Source: Campylobacter portucalensis
GTDB taxonomy: Bacteria > Campylobacterota > Campylobacteria > Campylobacterales > Campylobacteraceae
Length of the DNA stretch: 64,000 bases
Direction of reading: 5' to 3'
Assembly: GCF_009690845.1 (NCBI RefSeq)
Contig: NZ_VWSJ01000001.1
Location: 118,528 to 182,527, forward strand
The position numbers and the translations under genes were made by a program. The notes beneath the pieces were generated by a model. The model was not told the origin of the DNA, ran no database searches, and worked only from the letters and a program-made list of their open reading frames with translations. This document shows positions 38,590 to 48,726 of this stretch, in pieces. Within the stretch, counting starts at the first letter, position 1, and every line of letters begins with the position of its first letter.

Positions 38590-39786
38590 TTAATCATTGA
38601 GTTTTTTTACGACTTTTTGATGCCATAAATTTAATGTTTTTTCAAATCCAATATCAAAGCTTTGATAAAATTTAATATCTTTTTCTAAATATTTTTGCTC
38701 AACCCAACCGCCAAAATCATGAGGATATAGATAGTTTTTTTTATCTAAATTTGTATTGATAAGGTATGTTGGAATTTCTAAAGGCGGGTTTTGTTCTACA
38801 TATTTTAAAGCTTTATTTATGGCTTTATAACTTGAGTTTGATTTAGGAGAACTAGCCAAATATACAACACATTGTGAAAGTAAAATTCTAGCTTCTGGAT
38901 AACCAATCTTACTAACGCAAATCATTGTGTTAGTAGCCAAATTTAATGCATTTGGATTTGCATTTCCAATATCTTCGCTTGCAAAAATAGAAAGTCTTCT
39001 AGCTATAAATTCAGCACTTTCACCTTCATTGATTAACCTTGCAAGATAATAAATACTAGCATCAATATCACTTCCCCTTAAGCTTTTAATCAATGCACTT
39101 GCCAAATTATAGTGAGTATCGCCACTACTAACTCCATCTTTAAGTGGCAAATTTCTTAACTCTCTTAATGTTTTTAGTGTTATATTAGTACCAATTTTTA
39201 AAGCAAAATCAAGTAAATTTAACATAGCTCGTGCATCTCCACAACTAGAAGATATAAGATAATCTAAAGCATCGATATCTATATTAAATTTTAATACATT
39301 TTGTATCCTAACAAAAAGAGATTTTAAATCTTCGTTAGTTAGTGATTTTAACTCAAAAAGCATTGAGCGAGATCTAATTGCACTGGTTAAAGAAAAATAT
39401 GGATTTTCAGTACTAGCACCAATGATTTTAACAAAATCATTTTCCATAGGGATTAGAAGAGATTCTTGTTGTGTTTTGGATAATCTATGAATTTCATCTA
39501 TAAAAATTAAGGGCTTAAAGAGAGAATTTCTATCTTTATCTATCACTTTTCTAATATCGTCTAATTTTAAATTTCCGCCATCAAATTCGTAAAAATTCAT
39601 ATTTAATTCATTTGCTATAACTCTAGCTATCGTGGTTTTACCACATCCAGCTGGTCCAAAAAATATCATATGCGCAATAGTGCCTTTTTTAATCAACTTA
39701 AACAAAGCACTATTTGGAGATATTATGTGTTTTTGTCCGCAAATCTCTTCTAAAATTTTTGGTCTAAAATCAAGTGCTAAACTCAT
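38590..39786 (-). CDS. rarA: Replication-associated recombination protein A (RarA/MgsA AAA ATPase)
   Basis: A 398-residue clamp-loader-like ATPase that acts at stalled forks. Walker A GPAGCGKTTIA is near residues 43-53, Walker B IFIDEIHRL follows, and GASTENPYFSLTSAIRSRS is the sensor-1/Arg-finger segment. The C-terminal tetramerisation region contains SALIKSLRGSDIDASIYYLA. It overlaps terC by 4 bases and is the last gene of the tig-to-rarA run on the minus strand. Confidence 0.94.
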   Translation of the reverse strand: MSLALDFRPKILEEICGQKHIISPNSALFKLIKKGTIAHMIFFGPAGCGKTTIARVIANELNMNFYEFDGGNLKLDDIRKVIDKDRNSLFKPLIFIDEIHRLSKTQQESLLIPMENDFVKIIGASTENPYFSLTSAIRSRSMLFELKSLTNEDLKSLFVRIQNVLKFNIDIDALDYLISSSCGDARAMLNLLDFALKIGTNITLKTLRELRNLPLKDGVSSGDTHYNLASALIKSLRGSDIDASIYYLARLINEGESAEFIARRLSIFASEDIGNANPNALNLATNTMICVSKIGYPEARILLSQCVVYLASSPKSNSSYKAINKALKYVEQNPPLEIPTYLINTNLDKKNYLYPHDFGGWVEQKYLEKDIKFYQSFDIGFEKTLNLWHQKVVKKLND

Positions 39787-40511
39787 AATATCTTATTTTT
39801 TTTGTTTCTAATAATAATATTTATACTTTCAACAACCAATGAAAAAGCCATCGAAAAATAAATATAACCCTTAGGAATATGAAAATCAAATCCATCAGCT
39901 ATCAAAGCAACACCAACTAAAATCAAAAACGATAGTGCTAAAATTTTAATAGTTGGATTGCTATCAACAAATCTACTAATTGCTCCGCTTGCAAGCATCA
40001 TAACTCCAACTGCTACTACAACAGCAATTATCATTATATCTATATGATCAGCCATTCCTACAGCTGTAATTACACTATCTAATGAAAAAACAATATCAAG
40101 TATAGAAATTTGAACTATAATACTTGCAAAACTAACAGATTTTGTGTTGGTTTGTCTGTTTTCTTCTTCGCCTGTTACACTATGGTGAATTTCTGTAGTT
40201 GATTTTAATATCAAAAAAAGCCCACCAATTATCAAAATCAAATCTCTGCCTGAAATTTCATTTCCAAATACACTAAAGATCGGAGTAGTTAATTTCATAA
40301 TCAAAAACAAGCTAAAAAGAAGCGCGATTCTGCTAATCATCGCAAAACCAAGCCCTACAATTCTTGCTTTGTTTCTTTGATTTTGAGGAAGTTTTGCACA
40401 TAAAATGGCGATAAAAATTATATTATCAATACCAAGTACGATTTCTAAACCAATCAGCGTAAATAGACTTATCCAAGCTTCTGGAGAATATATCCACTCA
40501 AACATTTTCAT
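39783..40511 (-). CDS. TerC family membrane protein
   Basis: 242 residues with about seven membrane helices. The family motif ..EIVLGIDNIIFIAIL near residues 23-37 and its second-half counterpart ILDIVFSLDSVITAVGMADH carry the acidic residues proposed to bind a metal ion (Mn2+ in studied TerC homologues). There is a His/Glu-rich loop (EIHHSVTGEEENRQ). It overlaps purN by 14 bases and rarA by 4. Confidence 0.9.
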   Translation of the reverse strand: MKMFEWIYSPEAWISLFTLIGLEIVLGIDNIIFIAILCAKLPQNQRNKARIVGLGFAMISRIALLFSLFLIMKLTTPIFSVFGNEISGRDLILIIGGLFLILKSTTEIHHSVTGEEENRQTNTKSVSFASIIVQISILDIVFSLDSVITAVGMADHIDIMIIAVVVAVGVMMLASGAISRFVDSNPTIKILALSFLILVGVALIADGFDFHIPKGYIYFSMAFSLVVESINIIIRNKKNKIL

Positions 40512-41103
40512 CCTTTATATAAATTTTATCAATAGTTAAAATTTCAATCACACAAAGAGGTAAAATTTCATGCTCTATTTTATGAATTTCATCCTCCCAA
40601 TCCTGTAGAGTCATATTTTTATTTCTTTCAAATGTGCGTTGTTTTATGATTTTTCCACCATCTAACTCATCGCTAACATAATGAACACTAACACCGCCTA
40701 CTTGCATATCGCTAAAAAAACTATCTTTTATAGCGTTTGAACCTTTAAAAAGAGGCAAAATGCTAGGATGAAGATTGATGGCTTTTATTTGACTTGTAAA
40801 AGTGTTAGTTAAAATTCTCATAAATCCAGCCAAAACAACCAAATCAACATCTTTTGCTTTAATTTCCTTAACAAGTTGAGCATCAAATTCCTCTCTTGAA
40901 TTAAATTTTGTATGCTCTATGATTTTAGTTTCTAGCCCAAATTTCTTAGCTCTTTGAATACCAAAAGCATCTTTTTTGTTACAAATTAGCAAAACACACT
41001 CTATTTTTACTCCATTAAAAATTTTATTATGAACCTTTTTAAGTAGAGCCTCTAAATTTGACCCATTTGAGCTAAATAAAATAGCTATTTTTTTTACAAA
41101 CAT
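40498..41103 (-). CDS. purN: Phosphoribosylglycinamide formyltransferase
   Basis: 201 residues. Uses 10-formyl-THF to formylate GAR in purine synthesis. Visible are the phosphate-binding loop FSSNGSNLEAL, the folate-site AGFMRILT, and the catalytic His and Asp in INLHPSILPLFKGSNAIKD and VSDELDGGKII. No nearby purine genes on this strand; it is embedded in the conserved terC-purN-nnr run. Confidence 0.95.
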   Translation of the reverse strand: MFVKKIAILFSSNGSNLEALLKKVHNKIFNGVKIECVLLICNKKDAFGIQRAKKFGLETKIIEHTKFNSREEFDAQLVKEIKAKDVDLVVLAGFMRILTNTFTSQIKAINLHPSILPLFKGSNAIKDSFFSDMQVGGVSVHYVSDELDGGKIIKQRTFERNKNMTLQDWEDEIHKIEHEILPLCVIEILTIDKIYIKDENV

Positions 41104-42476
41104 TTTACTCCTTCGATAATATCAAGCGGTGTTAATGAGTACGAATTTTTACTAAAATTATTAAGACTCAAAGCGTGAGCCAAAACTCCATTTATACTAG
41201 CGTCTAAAATCGAATAATTTTGAGTCAAAAAAGCACCTATAAATCCAGCTAAAACATCACCACTCCCACCTTTTGCTAGAGCTTGATTGCCTAAATCGCA
41301 AATATATAAATAGCCATTTTTAGCTATAATCGTATTTGCACCTTTTAGCACTAAAACGGAGTCAAATTTTTCACTCCAAATTTTAGCAAACTTAAAACGA
41401 TTATCTTGAATTTCACTAACACTAACATCAGCAATATTAGCTAGCCTTAACAAACTTGAAAATTCTTTTGGATGAGGGGTGATTACTAAATTTGGATTGT
41501 TTTTAAGTAAATTGATAATATTTTTTTTATAACACAAATCAGCATCTATAACACAAATTTTGTTAGTTAATTCGTCTAAATTTATGTTTTTTTCTCCCAA
41601 TCCAGGACCAGCAACTACAAATTTAGCATTTTTTAGTGAAGATTTCTGCATCAATTGATATGGCAAATTAAATAGTCTTTTATCGCTAACTAAACTAACA
41701 AGCCCAGCTCCTAAAGCATTTGCCGCAAGAGCAGCCAAAATACCAGCACCTTCCATATCGCCACTTATTACATATAAATGCCCAAAATCACCCTTATTTA
41801 CATTAAATTTATCTCTTAAAGGAAGCTTTATATCATTATTTTCAAGCAAAAAATAGTTAGTTGTTTTTTCAAATTTAATTCTACTAACACCCAAATTTGC
41901 AACTCTTACTTCGCCGACAAAATCCTTTGCAACATCCAAATAAAACCCAAGCTTTAAAGTGCCCATTGCAACAGTTATATCACTTTTAAATACGGTTTGT
42001 TTATCTATGACTTGACCAAATTTATTAATCCCAGTTGGTATGTCAATAGCAATCTTAAATGCAGGTATTGAATTGATTTTAAAAATTATATCTTTTACTT
42101 TATCATCCAAATCTCTATTTAATCCACTACCAAAAATAGCATCTACATAGCAATCAAAACCATAAATTTCGGTAGTTTTTTTAACTCCAACCTTTTCTAA
42201 AATTTCTAGTTGAAATTTTGCCATTTTATTTAAATTTTCACTAACTAACAAAATACTAACATCATAATCACCAGATATTCTTCTAGCCAAACAAAGCCCG
42301 TCAGCTGCGTTATTTCCAGTGCCACAAACAACTAAAATTTTGCTGTTTTTTTCTAATTTTTCTCTAATAATATTTTCAACACCGCTAGCTGCATTTTCCA
42401 TTAAAATTTCTTGATTAATGCCTAAATTTACGCACTCTAAATCTAAATTTGCAGTATCTAAAAATAATTTTTGCAC
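41094..42476 (-). CDS. nnr: Bifunctional NAD(P)H-hydrate epimerase/dehydratase
   Basis: 460 residues that repair hydrated NADH and NADPH. The N-terminal YjeF-N epimerase domain (about 1-200) has VVCGTGNNAADGLCLARRI and DAIFGSGLNRDL. The C-terminal ribokinase-like ADP/ATP-dependent dehydratase domain (about 215-455) has GDMEGAGILAALAA, VVAGPGLGE and ALAKGGSGDVLAGFIGAFL. It lies directly against comM (no gap) and overlaps purN by 10 bases. Confidence 0.93.
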   Translation of the reverse strand: MQKLFLDTANLDLECVNLGINQEILMENAASGVENIIREKLEKNSKILVVCGTGNNAADGLCLARRISGDYDVSILLVSENLNKMAKFQLEILEKVGVKKTTEIYGFDCYVDAIFGSGLNRDLDDKVKDIIFKINSIPAFKIAIDIPTGINKFGQVIDKQTVFKSDITVAMGTLKLGFYLDVAKDFVGEVRVANLGVSRIKFEKTTNYFLLENNDIKLPLRDKFNVNKGDFGHLYVISGDMEGAGILAALAANALGAGLVSLVSDKRLFNLPYQLMQKSSLKNAKFVVAGPGLGEKNINLDELTNKICVIDADLCYKKNIINLLKNNPNLVITPHPKEFSSLLRLANIADVSVSEIQDNRFKFAKIWSEKFDSVLVLKGANTIIAKNGYLYICDLGNQALAKGGSGDVLAGFIGAFLTQNYSILDASINGVLAHALSLNNFSKNSYSLTPLDIIEGVKCL

Positions 42477-43991
42477 CTAAGCACCTCTTTGCCTAAAACT
42501 TAAACTCTCCAAAATATGATTTTTCATAATGATTTCGCTTTTAGATAAATCGGCAATGCTTCTTGCTACTTTTAGAGCTTTATTAATGCCTCTTTGAGAG
42601 AGATTAAATTTACTAATAGCTTGTTCCAACGCCTCTTTTGCACTATTTTCTAAGATACAAAATCTATTAATTTCAGTATCACTCATCTTGCCATTTAGCT
42701 CTTTTTGTCCTCTTGATTTTTGAATTTTAAAAACATCTAAAACTTGCTCATACATCTCTTTGCTACTAATTGTAGATTTATCATTTTTATCTATTTCATC
42801 CATAGCAACATATATATCAATTCTATCTAAAATAGGCGATGAAATCGTGCTTTTATAGCGTTTAATTTCCATCTCAGAGCAGACACAACTACTTTTTTTA
42901 CTAAATAAATTCCCGCAAGGGCAAGGATTTTGTGCTGCTACAAATAAAAATTTAGTTTCGTAGCAAACTTTTGAATTTACTCTTGATATTAGAATTTTAT
43001 TATCTTCTAAAGGCTCTCTTAGGCTCTCTAAAATTTTCTTACCAAAATGTGGAAATTCATCAAAAAAAAGCACTCCACCATTTGCTAATGCAACTTCACC
43101 AATCTTAGCAGAATGTGAACCACCGCCAAAAATCGAACTTCTCGTTGAAGTGTGGTGAGGATTTCTAAATGGGCGTATAGCACTAAATTCAATCTCTTTA
43201 TTATTTAAAGACTCATATGCAGTAGTAAGCAAAACTTCATTAATGCTTTGTGGGGGCATAATATAAACAAGTCTTTTTGCACACATACTTTTACCGCTTC
43301 CAGGACTTCCTTCAAATAAAATATTATGCATACCGCAAGTTGCTATCAAACACGCTCTTTTTGCACGATCTTGCCCCTTTATATCTAAAAAATCAAAATT
43401 AAAATTAAAATTTGGAACGAATTTTTGATTATTAATCTCTATACAATTCTTAAAAAGCGGATGCATCGAACTTACCAAAGAGTTGTTTTTAAATTCATCA
43501 TCGCTAAAAAATTTCAAGGCCTCATCTAAATTCTCAACAGCATAAACTTCAAAATTTGGAATGCTTGACGCTTTTAAAGCAATGTTTTTAGGAACTAAAA
43601 TTCTAGCATATTTTACTTTTTGACTTAAAAATAAAAGTGTAGAAAAAAGAGAATTTGTACTTTTTAACTCTCCACTTAATCCAAGCTCTCCAAAAACAAA
43701 AAAATCTTCATCAAAGTTCTCTTTTTGCAAAGCAATTAAAAGTGCAATAGCAAGATCAAAATGACTTCCTCTTTTTGGTATGTCAGAAGGGGATAAATTT
43801 ATGACAATTTTTTGTGGGGGAAAGTTAAAATTTTGATTTAAAAGTGCTGCTTTTATGCGATTTTCACTCTCTTTAATAGTTGTATTTGCAAGTCCAACCA
43901 CACTAAATCCAGGCAATCCCCTTAAAAAAGAGGACTCAACATTTACAATCTGAACTTCGTCGGCAAAAGTAGCACATTTTAAAGATTTCAT
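42477..43991 (-). CDS. comM: Mg-chelatase-like ATPase ComM (YifB family)
   Basis: 504 residues. The N-terminal Lon-like domain contains VVGLANTTIKESENRIKAA and INLSPSDIPKRGSHFDLA. A Mg-chelatase AAA+ module has Walker A FEGSPGSGKSMCAKR (about 230-244), Walker B VLFFDEFPHF, and a C-terminal zinc-like CPCGN...CVC segment. ComM proteins assist branch migration during natural transformation, which fits Campylobacter. It overlaps def by 4 bases. Confidence 0.93.
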   Translation of the reverse strand: MKSLKCATFADEVQIVNVESSFLRGLPGFSVVGLANTTIKESENRIKAALLNQNFNFPPQKIVINLSPSDIPKRGSHFDLAIALLIALQKENFDEDFFVFGELGLSGELKSTNSLFSTLLFLSQKVKYARILVPKNIALKASSIPNFEVYAVENLDEALKFFSDDEFKNNSLVSSMHPLFKNCIEINNQKFVPNFNFNFDFLDIKGQDRAKRACLIATCGMHNILFEGSPGSGKSMCAKRLVYIMPPQSINEVLLTTAYESLNNKEIEFSAIRPFRNPHHTSTRSSIFGGGSHSAKIGEVALANGGVLFFDEFPHFGKKILESLREPLEDNKILISRVNSKVCYETKFLFVAAQNPCPCGNLFSKKSSCVCSEMEIKRYKSTISSPILDRIDIYVAMDEIDKNDKSTISSKEMYEQVLDVFKIQKSRGQKELNGKMSDTEINRFCILENSAKEALEQAISKFNLSQRGINKALKVARSIADLSKSEIIMKNHILESLSFRQRGA

Positions 43992-44500
43992 TTTAGTTTT
44001 TGTTTCTTTTGATACTCTTTGGTAAAATTTTTTCTCTGTTTATACCCTAATCTTTCTATAAATAAATGACCATTTAAATGATCCATTTCGTGTTGAATGC
44101 AAACAGATAAAAGATCGCTTGCTTCTAATTCTATAAATTCACCAAATCTATTTTGATACCTTATCTTTATATTTTTTGATCTTTTAACTTCATCATAAAA
44201 ATTTGGCACTGATAAGCAACCCTCTTCCCAAATTATCTCTCCATCTTTTTCTAAAATTTCAGGATTAATAATTTCAAGCAAATCACTTTTATCTTGCACC
44301 CCATCTTTATTTGCTAAATTTATAACCAAAACACGAATCGCTTTGCCAACTTGAATAGCAGCAAGACCAATGCCTTTTTTTGCTATCATTGTGTCGTACA
44401 TATCATCTAAAAATTTATGTAAATCATCGTCAAATTTTTCAACAATTTTAGAATTTTCATAAAGTTTTTTATTAGGGTATGTTAAAACATCTAGCACCAT
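43988..44500 (-). CDS. def: Peptide deformylase
   Basis: 170 residues. Removes the formyl group from nascent N-terminal Met. All three metal-site motifs are present: GIGLAAIQVG, EGCLSVP with the Cys ligand, and QHEMDHLNG with two His and the catalytic Glu. It sits directly after clpP (stop at 44501), next to the ribosome-associated trigger factor, a functionally sensible cluster. Confidence 0.96.
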   Translation of the reverse strand: MVLDVLTYPNKKLYENSKIVEKFDDDLHKFLDDMYDTMIAKKGIGLAAIQVGKAIRVLVINLANKDGVQDKSDLLEIINPEILEKDGEIIWEEGCLSVPNFYDEVKRSKNIKIRYQNRFGEFIELEASDLLSVCIQHEMDHLNGHLFIERLGYKQRKNFTKEYQKKQKLK

Positions 44501-45091
44501 CTATTTTAAGCTCTTTTCTAAAACTTTATCAATAAGTCCATAACTTTTAGCTTCGCTAGCACTCATAAAAAAATCTCTATCTGTATCTTTTTCTATTTTT
44601 TCAATACTTTGAGAACAGTTTTTGGCCAAAATTTCATTTAAAGTCTTTTTGATACGAAGAATTTCTTTTGCTGTGATTTCTATATCTGTAGCTTGACCTT
44701 GAGCTCCGCCAAGAGGCTGATGAATCATCACTCTAGCATTTGGAAGAGCAAATCTCTTACCCTTTTGACCGCAACTCAATAAAAATGCCCCCATTGAGGC
44801 TGCTTGACCTATACAAATTGTGCTAACATCGGCTTTTATATAGTTCATCGTATCATAAATACTCATCCCGCTTGTTACAACACCACCTGGGCTATTTATA
44901 TAAAGATATATATCTTTTTCTGGATCTTCGGCTTCTAAAAACAGAAGTTGCGCTACAATGGATGCGGCAATATCATCATTTATTTCACCACTTAGCATAA
45001 TAATTCTATCCTTTAAAAGCCTAGAGTATATATCATAGCTTCTTTCGCCCCTGCTTGTTTTTTCAATTACATAAGGCACATAAAATCCCAT
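44501..45091 (-). CDS. clpP: ATP-dependent Clp protease proteolytic subunit
   Basis: 196-residue serine peptidase that forms the 14-mer Clp chamber. The catalytic Ser is in [11 protein letters not shown] and the His in [11 protein letters not shown], with the Asp in [10 protein letters not shown]. The N-terminus ([20 protein letters not shown]) is typical. It lies between tig and def, overlapping the tig stop by one base. Confidence 0.97.
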   Translation of the reverse strand: MGFYVPYVIEKTSRGERSYDIYSRLLKDRIIMLSGEINDDIAASIVAQLLFLEAEDPEKDIYLYINSPGGVVTSGMSIYDTMNYIKADVSTICIGQAASMGAFLLSCGQKGKRFALPNARVMIHQPLGGAQGQATDIEITAKEILRIKKTLNEILAKNCSQSIEKIEKDTDRDFFMSASEAKSYGLIDKVLEKSLK

Positions 45092-46401
45092 TATTCGCCT
45101 TTTTCTTCTTTTTTATCTTTTTTGAAAATATCATTAAATAATTTTTCTTCTATCAACGCCATTTTTACAGCCGGCAATATTCCTTGATTTTTATAATCTT
45201 CTAAATGTTTTTTAGGATCTATACCATACCTATAAGCCTCAAAATACACAGTTTGTAAAATTTCATTATCACTTACTTCTATTTTTCTAACTTTTGCTAA
45301 TTCATCAATTATAAATGTTAATTTTACACTTTTTTGAGCATCGCTTCTATACTCTTCTCTTTTGTTAGTTAAAGCGTCTTTATCAGCCCTAAATTTTTCC
45401 ATATCTTCTTTTGAAAAGCTATCCCAAGCATTTCTAAATTGCAGATCAATTTCTTGTTCAACAATTACATTTGGTAAATCAAAATTTATCTTTTCAACTA
45501 TAGCATCAACAAATTTTGGTTTTAAATCCTCGTTTAGAAGTTTTTGAAATTTATCCTCTTTTATTTGAGTTTTTATTCTTTCTTCAAATTTTTCAATTGT
45601 TATATCTTCTTCATTTGGAACCAATTTTTTTAAAGTTTCTTCATCTAATTTTTCAGCTATATTTTTGGCTTGAATTTCATGCAATTTTACCTTAAAAACA
45701 GCGTCTTTATCTGCTAAATTTGGAGCTTGATAGTCGGCTGGGAATTTTACTTTTATATCCTTTTCTTCGCCAACTTTTAAACCAATCATACCATCTTCAA
45801 AACCTGGTATAAACTGCTTTGAGCCTATTTCTAAAATATAATTTTCAGCCTTTCCGCCCTCAAAAGCCTCTCCATCAACAAAACCTTCAAAATCAAATTT
45901 AGCAAAATCTCCACTTTCTAAAACATCTTTTTCTATTTTTTCTAAAGGTGCTATCATTTTTAAAAGTTCGTTGATTTTTTCTTCAATCTCTTTTTTTGTA
46001 ACTCTTGGGGTTGAGTATTCAGGAATTACTTCCTCATATCCACTAACATCAACCGCTGGTCTAAAAGAAATTTCAATTTGAGCGTCTATATTTCCATCTT
46101 TTTCATCAAATTTAGAAAAAATAGGCTCACCTAAAATTTCATCTGTTTTTTTGTCGATATCTTTTAAACCATCATCTATAGCCTTTTTAAAAAGCTCTTG
46201 TTTTGCATCTTTTAAGAGATCATCTTTATATCTATCTAAAACTATTTTTACAGGAACGTTTCCTGGTCTAAAACCATCTATCTTAACTTTTTTGGCTGTT
46301 ATTTTAGCTATATCATTTAGCTTATTTTCTATGCTTTTGGCATCTATTTTTGCCTCTATAATTGCATTAGCTGAATTTAATAATTTCGAAGTGATTTCCA
46401 T
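45091..46401 (-). CDS. tig: Trigger factor
   Basis: About 436 residues. A ribosome-bound chaperone and prolyl isomerase. The N-terminal ribosome-binding domain contains [16 protein letters not shown] (signature near 45-60). The FKBP domain is about residues 155-240 ([33 protein letters not shown]). The C-terminal helical chaperone arms end in a Lys/Glu tail. Two adjacent ATGs are possible (46404 and 46401); I prefer the second because the AGGA would be only two bases from the first. Confidence 0.95.
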   Translation of the reverse strand: MEITSKLLNSANAIIEAKIDAKSIENKLNDIAKITAKKVKIDGFRPGNVPVKIVLDRYKDDLLKDAKQELFKKAIDDGLKDIDKKTDEILGEPIFSKFDEKDGNIDAQIEISFRPAVDVSGYEEVIPEYSTPRVTKKEIEEKINELLKMIAPLEKIEKDVLESGDFAKFDFEGFVDGEAFEGGKAENYILEIGSKQFIPGFEDGMIGLKVGEEKDIKVKFPADYQAPNLADKDAVFKVKLHEIQAKNIAEKLDEETLKKLVPNEEDITIEKFEERIKTQIKEDKFQKLLNEDLKPKFVDAIVEKINFDLPNVIVEQEIDLQFRNAWDSFSKEDMEKFRADKDALTNKREEYRSDAQKSVKLTFIIDELAKVRKIEVSDNEILQTVYFEAYRYGIDPKKHLEDYKNQGILPAVKMALIEEKLFNDIFKKDKKEEKGE

Positions 46402-46585
46402 CATATTCCTTTATGTTTTTAAAAATTTGTCTATTAATATACCAAATTTTACCTTATTTTAAGTATAAATTTTAAAATTTTTTAAAATTTTTATGCGTTA
46501 TATATTTTTGTGTGAGATATCTTAAAAAATATTAAATTTTATCTTGTAGAATTACAAAATTTTACAAAATCAAAAAGAGGTTATA

Positions 46586-47869
46586 ATGAAAAAAGGATTT
46601 AAAACAAGTGAAATTAAAACACTAGGTCTCTCATCTTTAGGCGGAATGCTTGAATTTTATGATTTTATAATTTTTGTATTTTTTGCAAAGTATATTTCAA
46701 AACTATTTTTTCCCGAGCATTTAGATTCTTTTTGGCAAATACTAAACACATACGGAGCTTTTGCGGCAGGGTATCTAGCAAGACCTTTGGGCGGAATAAT
46801 TATGGCACATTTTGGCGATAAATATGGTAGAAAAAATATGTTTATGTTATCTATTTTATTAATGGTTATACCTACATTTTGTCTTGGTTTTATGCCTACT
46901 TTTGAAACTATTGGATATTTAGCACCACTTTTATTAATCGTAATTAGAATTTTGCAAGGCATTGCAATAGGCGGAGAACTTCCTGGTGCTTGGGTTTTTA
47001 TGAATGAACACGCTCCTAAAAATAAACTTTTTGTAAGCATTGGATTTTTAACCGCCGCGGTTGTGGGTGGAATTTTGCTTGGCAGTATAGTTTCACTTTT
47101 TATACATTTAACTTATCAAGATGAAGCGATTGCAAAATGGGCTTGGAGAATACCATTTATTATTGGTGGAGTATTTGGGATAATTTCTATTTATCTTAGA
47201 AAATTTCTAAACGAAACACCTATTTTTAAAGCAATGAAAGAGAGAAATGAGCTTGAAACAATGCCACTTAAAAAACTTTTTAATCAATATAAAATAAATT
47301 CTTTCATATCAATGCTTTTTACTTGGGTTTTAACTGGTTGCATTGTTGTGATGATTTTGCTTATGCCAAATTTTATGGCCACGAAATTTGAAGCTAGTGG
47401 ATATGTAAAAATAGACTTTATATATCTACAAATGATTTGCATATTTTTAATGTGCAGTGGATGCGTGATTTATGGGTATTTAAGCGATATTTTTGGACTT
47501 GAAAAAATAAGTGTAGTTTTTGGTGTTTTGTTTTGCATTTTTGCGGGTGGGTATTTTTACTTAGTTTATAATGGTGGAAGTTTTGAAAGTGTTAGAATAT
47601 GGTATTTTTTAGCTGGATTTTTTGGAGCTATTGGACCAACTGGAGCACCTTTTCATATGATAAAATTATATCCATCAAACGTAAAATATACAGGAATTTC
47701 TTTTTCATACAATATAGCTTATGCAATAAGTGGCGGTATAACTCCTGTTTTAGCTGCATTTGCAAATGAAAAATATCCATCATTACTAATTGTATATATG
47801 GTGATTTTAGGATTAGTTTTTTTAAGTAGTGTTTTTTGGTTTAAATCAAAAAAAGTAAAGAAATTTTAA
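46586..47869 (+). CDS. MFS transporter, metabolite:H+ symporter type
   Basis: 427 residues with about 12 helices. The N-terminal segment LGGMLEFYDFIIFVFFAKYI and the loop HFGDKYGRKNMF identify the MHS subgroup (ProP/KgtP/ShiA-like). RILQGIAIGGELPGAWVF is the TM4-5 motif. Substrates of this subgroup include dicarboxylates, proline/betaine and shikimate; which one cannot be told. AAAGAGG precedes the ATG. A Cache-domain membrane protein follows after 8 bases, probably co-transcribed. Confidence 0.88.
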   Translation: MKKGFKTSEIKTLGLSSLGGMLEFYDFIIFVFFAKYISKLFFPEHLDSFWQILNTYGAFAAGYLARPLGGIIMAHFGDKYGRKNMFMLSILLMVIPTFCLGFMPTFETIGYLAPLLLIVIRILQGIAIGGELPGAWVFMNEHAPKNKLFVSIGFLTAAVVGGILLGSIVSLFIHLTYQDEAIAKWAWRIPFIIGGVFGIISIYLRKFLNETPIFKAMKERNELETMPLKKLFNQYKINSFISMLFTWVLTGCIVVMILLMPNFMATKFEASGYVKIDFIYLQMICIFLMCSGCVIYGYLSDIFGLEKISVVFGVLFCIFAGGYFYLVYNGGSFESVRIWYFLAGFFGAIGPTGAPFHMIKLYPSNVKYTGISFSYNIAYAISGGITPVLAAFANEKYPSLLIVYMVILGLVFLSSVFWFKSKKVKKF

Positions 47870-47877
47870 GTGTTTTT

Positions 47878-48726
47878 ATGAAATTTAAAAAGCTTTATTT
47901 GATTGTTTGTGGGATTTTTATACTTGGATATTTTTATATTGAGTATAAAAGTTCTCAAAACATTCAAAATATAAAAAAATACTTTGAATTTAATGCAGAA
48001 ATAGTTTTAAAAAAGATTGAAGAAATAAGATTAAATGCTCTTGCTATGTCCATTATAGTATCTCAAAATAAAGAGATAAAAGAGTGTATTTTAGAAAATG
48101 ATTTTCAAAAATGTCAAAAAATTTTACAATCTTATACCTCAACTTTAACACAAATTCCTATTTATCAAAATGTGCTTTTTCATTTGCATTCTAAAAATTT
48201 AATAAGCATTGCAAGAAGTTTTGAAGATAATAAATATGGTGATAATTTAAGCACTTTTAGATTTACTCTAAAAGAAGTCAAAAAAACAATTACTCCAATA
48301 TCTGGAATAGAAGCTGGAAGGTGTGGAGTTTTTATAAGGGGGATTGCTCCGATTTTTATAGATAATAAATTTAGCGGAAGCAGTGAAGTTATGCTTGATT
48401 TTAAACCCATTTTTGAGATTGCAAAAAGAGAGGGGTTTGATATTTTTATTTTGATTGATGATAAATTTAAGAGTGATTGTTTTTTTGAAAAAGATCAAAT
48501 TCTTAAAAATTTTATTATTTTAAATAAAGAAAATTCTAATTTAAATTTAGCTTCAATTCTTCAAAAAATAGATTTTAAAAATCAAAATTTTATTAAATTT
48601 AAAAATAATTACTTCTTTTCTAAAAAATTATATGATTTATACAATAACTACATAGGCTATATAATAATTCACATCAATAATGATAAAAAAAATAAATTTA
48701 TTTCAAATTTAAAACTTGTATTATGA
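47878..48726 (+). CDS. Membrane-anchored Cache-domain protein without output domain
   Basis: 282 residues. One N-terminal helix (about 5-22), then an extracytoplasmic domain. It has a long helix (EIVLKKIEEIRLNALAMSII) and a segment GIEAGRCGVFIRGIAPIF...GSSEVMLDF that resembles the double-Cache sensor domains of chemoreceptors and kinases. The protein ends without a second helix or any signalling domain, so it would be a stand-alone ligand-binding protein. Neighbours: the MFS transporter upstream, and a histidine kinase facing it with a 6-base tail overlap. It could present ligand to the kinase or transporter; this is inference. Confidence 0.65.
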   Translation: MKFKKLYLIVCGIFILGYFYIEYKSSQNIQNIKKYFEFNAEIVLKKIEEIRLNALAMSIIVSQNKEIKECILENDFQKCQKILQSYTSTLTQIPIYQNVLFHLHSKNLISIARSFEDNKYGDNLSTFRFTLKEVKKTITPISGIEAGRCGVFIRGIAPIFIDNKFSGSSEVMLDFKPIFEIAKREGFDIFILIDDKFKSDCFFEKDQILKNFIILNKENSNLNLASILQKIDFKNQNFIKFKNNYFFSKKLYDLYNNYIGYIIIHINNDKKNKFISNLKLVL